Origin: Mycolicibacterium cosmeticum | GTDB lineage: Bacteria > Actinomycetota > Actinomycetes > Mycobacteriales > Mycobacteriaceae | Direction: 5' to 3' | DNA length: 64,000 nucleotides | NCBI GenBank assembly: GCA_016197365.1 | Contig: JACPVS010000009.1 | Coordinates: 248,001 to 312,000 of the forward strand | Made by a program: the position numbers and the translations under genes | Shown here: piece after piece, positions 63,126-64,000 of the stretch | Position numbering within the stretch: position 1 is the stretch's first letter | Layout: every line of letters begins with the position of its first letter | The notes under the pieces: generated by a model | What the model was told of the DNA's origin: nothing | Databases searched by the model: none | The model's input: only the letters and a program-made list of their open reading frames with translations

Positions 63126-64000
63126 GCGGGTACCCCCTGGCCGTTGCGGGCGGCGGCGAGCGCGCGTTTGGCGATGGCCCACCGGTGGACCTCGGACGCA
63201 CCGTCGTAGATGCGGAATCCCCGCACTTCGCCTGCTATGCGCGCCACCGGGAGGTCGCCCGAGACACCGAGGCCGCCGCACATCTGGACCGAGCGATCAG
63301 CAATGCGGAAGATGGCCTCCGCTGCAAAAGTCTTTGCAATAGAAGTGGATTGGTTGGCATGCTCTCCGCGATCGAGTTCCTGGCATGCTTGCATCAGAAG
63401 GGCTCGGGTGGCGGCGATGTCAATCTCGTTGTCAGCCACCATCTGATGGACCATGCCGAGATCGCTGAGCCTTCCGCCAAATGCCTGCCGTTCGCAGACA
63501 TATGCCACTGCGATGTCGTGAGCGCGGCGCGCTGCCCCGAGCCAACGCATGACGTGCGTCATGCGAGCCGGTCCGAGCCTTACCTGGACGGCGCTGAAGC
63601 CGTTGTCGACGCCTCCGAGCACGCCGCTGTCGGGTACGAACAGGTCATTGAAGTGGACCTCACAGTGGCCACCGATCATCGACTTGTCCAAGGTCTCGAT
63701 GTGACGTCCGACCACCAACCCTTGCGTCTGGGATTGGGTGACGAACATGGTTCCGCCACCCCGGTCGCCAGGGTTGCCCGAGGTGCGGGCGAAAATGATG
63801 AAGAAGTCTGCTCCGTCGGCTCCCGTGATGAAGTGCTTGTAGCCGGTGATCCGCCAGCCGCCCGCAACCCGCTCGGCGCGGGTGGTGAGCGCAGTGGGGT
63901 CTGACCCTGCACCAGGTGCGGGTTCGGTCATCGCGAACGCGGAGCGAACCTGGCCGGCGGCCAACGGTGCAAGGTACTGCTCCTTCTGCTCGGGCGTCGC
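63122..64000 (-). CDS. ACAD10/11-like acyl-CoA dehydrogenase, 3' part
   Basis: 292 residues visible; the gene continues past the right end of the window. Features: FAMTEPAPGAGSDPTALTTRAERVAGGWRITGYKHFITGADGA (in outline, FAMTEP and HFITGA), MIGGHCEVHFNDLFVP, YVCERQAFGGRLSDLGMV, and the C-terminal RIYDGASEVHRWAIAKRAL. The last motif has Asp-Gly-x-x-Glu-Val-His where beta-oxidation dehydrogenases have the catalytic Glu-Gly-Thr, and is typical of the ACAD10/11 and LvaC type that act with an APH-fold kinase. It precedes that kinase with a 4-base overlap. First visible gene of the mutase operon. Confidence 0.88.
   Translation of the reverse strand, partial: ATPEQKEQYLAPLAAGQVRSAFAMTEPAPGAGSDPTALTTRAERVAGGWRITGYKHFITGADGADFFIIFARTSGNPGDRGGGTMFVTQSQTQGLVVGRHIETLDKSMIGGHCEVHFNDLFVPDSGVLGGVDNGFSAVQVRLGPARMTHVMRWLGAARRAHDIAVAYVCERQAFGGRLSDLGMVHQMVADNEIDIAATRALLMQACQELDRGEHANQSTSIAKTFAAEAIFRIADRSVQMCGGLGVSGDLPVARIAGEVRGFRIYDGASEVHRWAIAKRALAAARNGQGVPA

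Overview
This is high-GC actinobacterial chromosome, almost certainly from a fast-growing environmental mycobacterium (Mycolicibacterium-type). Three things point that way. The gene order glnE - glnA2 - two exported serine hydrolases - panB - CYTH/CHAD protein - rnpB - RNase HI/phosphatase - zinc-ribbon protein - Nif3 family protein - cobC - ptkA - ptpA - SURF1 - cobD - MpaB-family protein follows the M. tuberculosis Rv2221c-Rv2237 block as I remember it. There is a 13E12-type HNH gene and a hemophore-related gene. Most starts are ATG/GTG with 1-4 base overlaps between genes of an operon.

Layout. 1-2.3 kb: the end of a YVTN beta-propeller protein, two DoxX paralogues and a hotdog thioesterase. 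2.6-7.3 kb: a giant secreted M4 (thermolysin-type) protease with a beta-propeller and cadherin/VCBS-like repeats. 7.3-19.9 kb: nitrogen-control genes, two Hip1-like exported hydrolases, a wax ester synthase, panB, an enoyl-CoA hydratase and a TetR regulator. 20.0-23.3 kb: a urea-carboxylase-associated operon (UAAP1, UAAP2 and a carboxyltransferase protein lacking the biotin carboxylase and biotin carrier parts). 23.4-38.1 kb: the conserved core with rnpB on the minus strand. 38.1-45.7 kb: accessory metabolism and transport (VOC, PfpI, GntR/MFS/substrate-binding trio, hemophore-like protein, APC permease, P-loop kinase-like protein).

45.7-47.0 kb is a recombination scar. It holds C-terminal remnants of a serine hydrolase, a TetR regulator, a DUF4345-like membrane protein and a zinc-finger-like protein, and ends in a truncated 3' half of a tRNA-Val(UAC). 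A tRNA cut at the anticodon loop is the usual footprint of tyrosine-integrase insertion, and its orientation places the inserted DNA to the right.

47.0-64.0 kb reads as a catabolic island: an APH-like kinase, a DUF7064/7065-type protein, an SDR, a lipase-family protein with a damaged active site, a thiolase, an acyl-CoA dehydrogenase with its TetR regulator and a strong palindromic operator, and finally a tight minus-strand operon. In transcription order that operon is acyl-CoA dehydrogenase (ACAD10/11-like, cut by the window end) - APH-like kinase - large acyl-CoA mutase subunit - small B12-binding subunit - MeaB-type GTPase - SDR. The mutase keeps the fold but, by hand alignment, lacks the Tyr, Arg and catalytic His that define methylmalonyl-CoA mutase. 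It is the best candidate here for an undescribed system: B12-dependent rearrangement of an unknown acyl-CoA coupled to kinase/dehydrogenase removal of a hydroxyl group.

Limits: functions rest on motif reading and remembered families; no searches were run.
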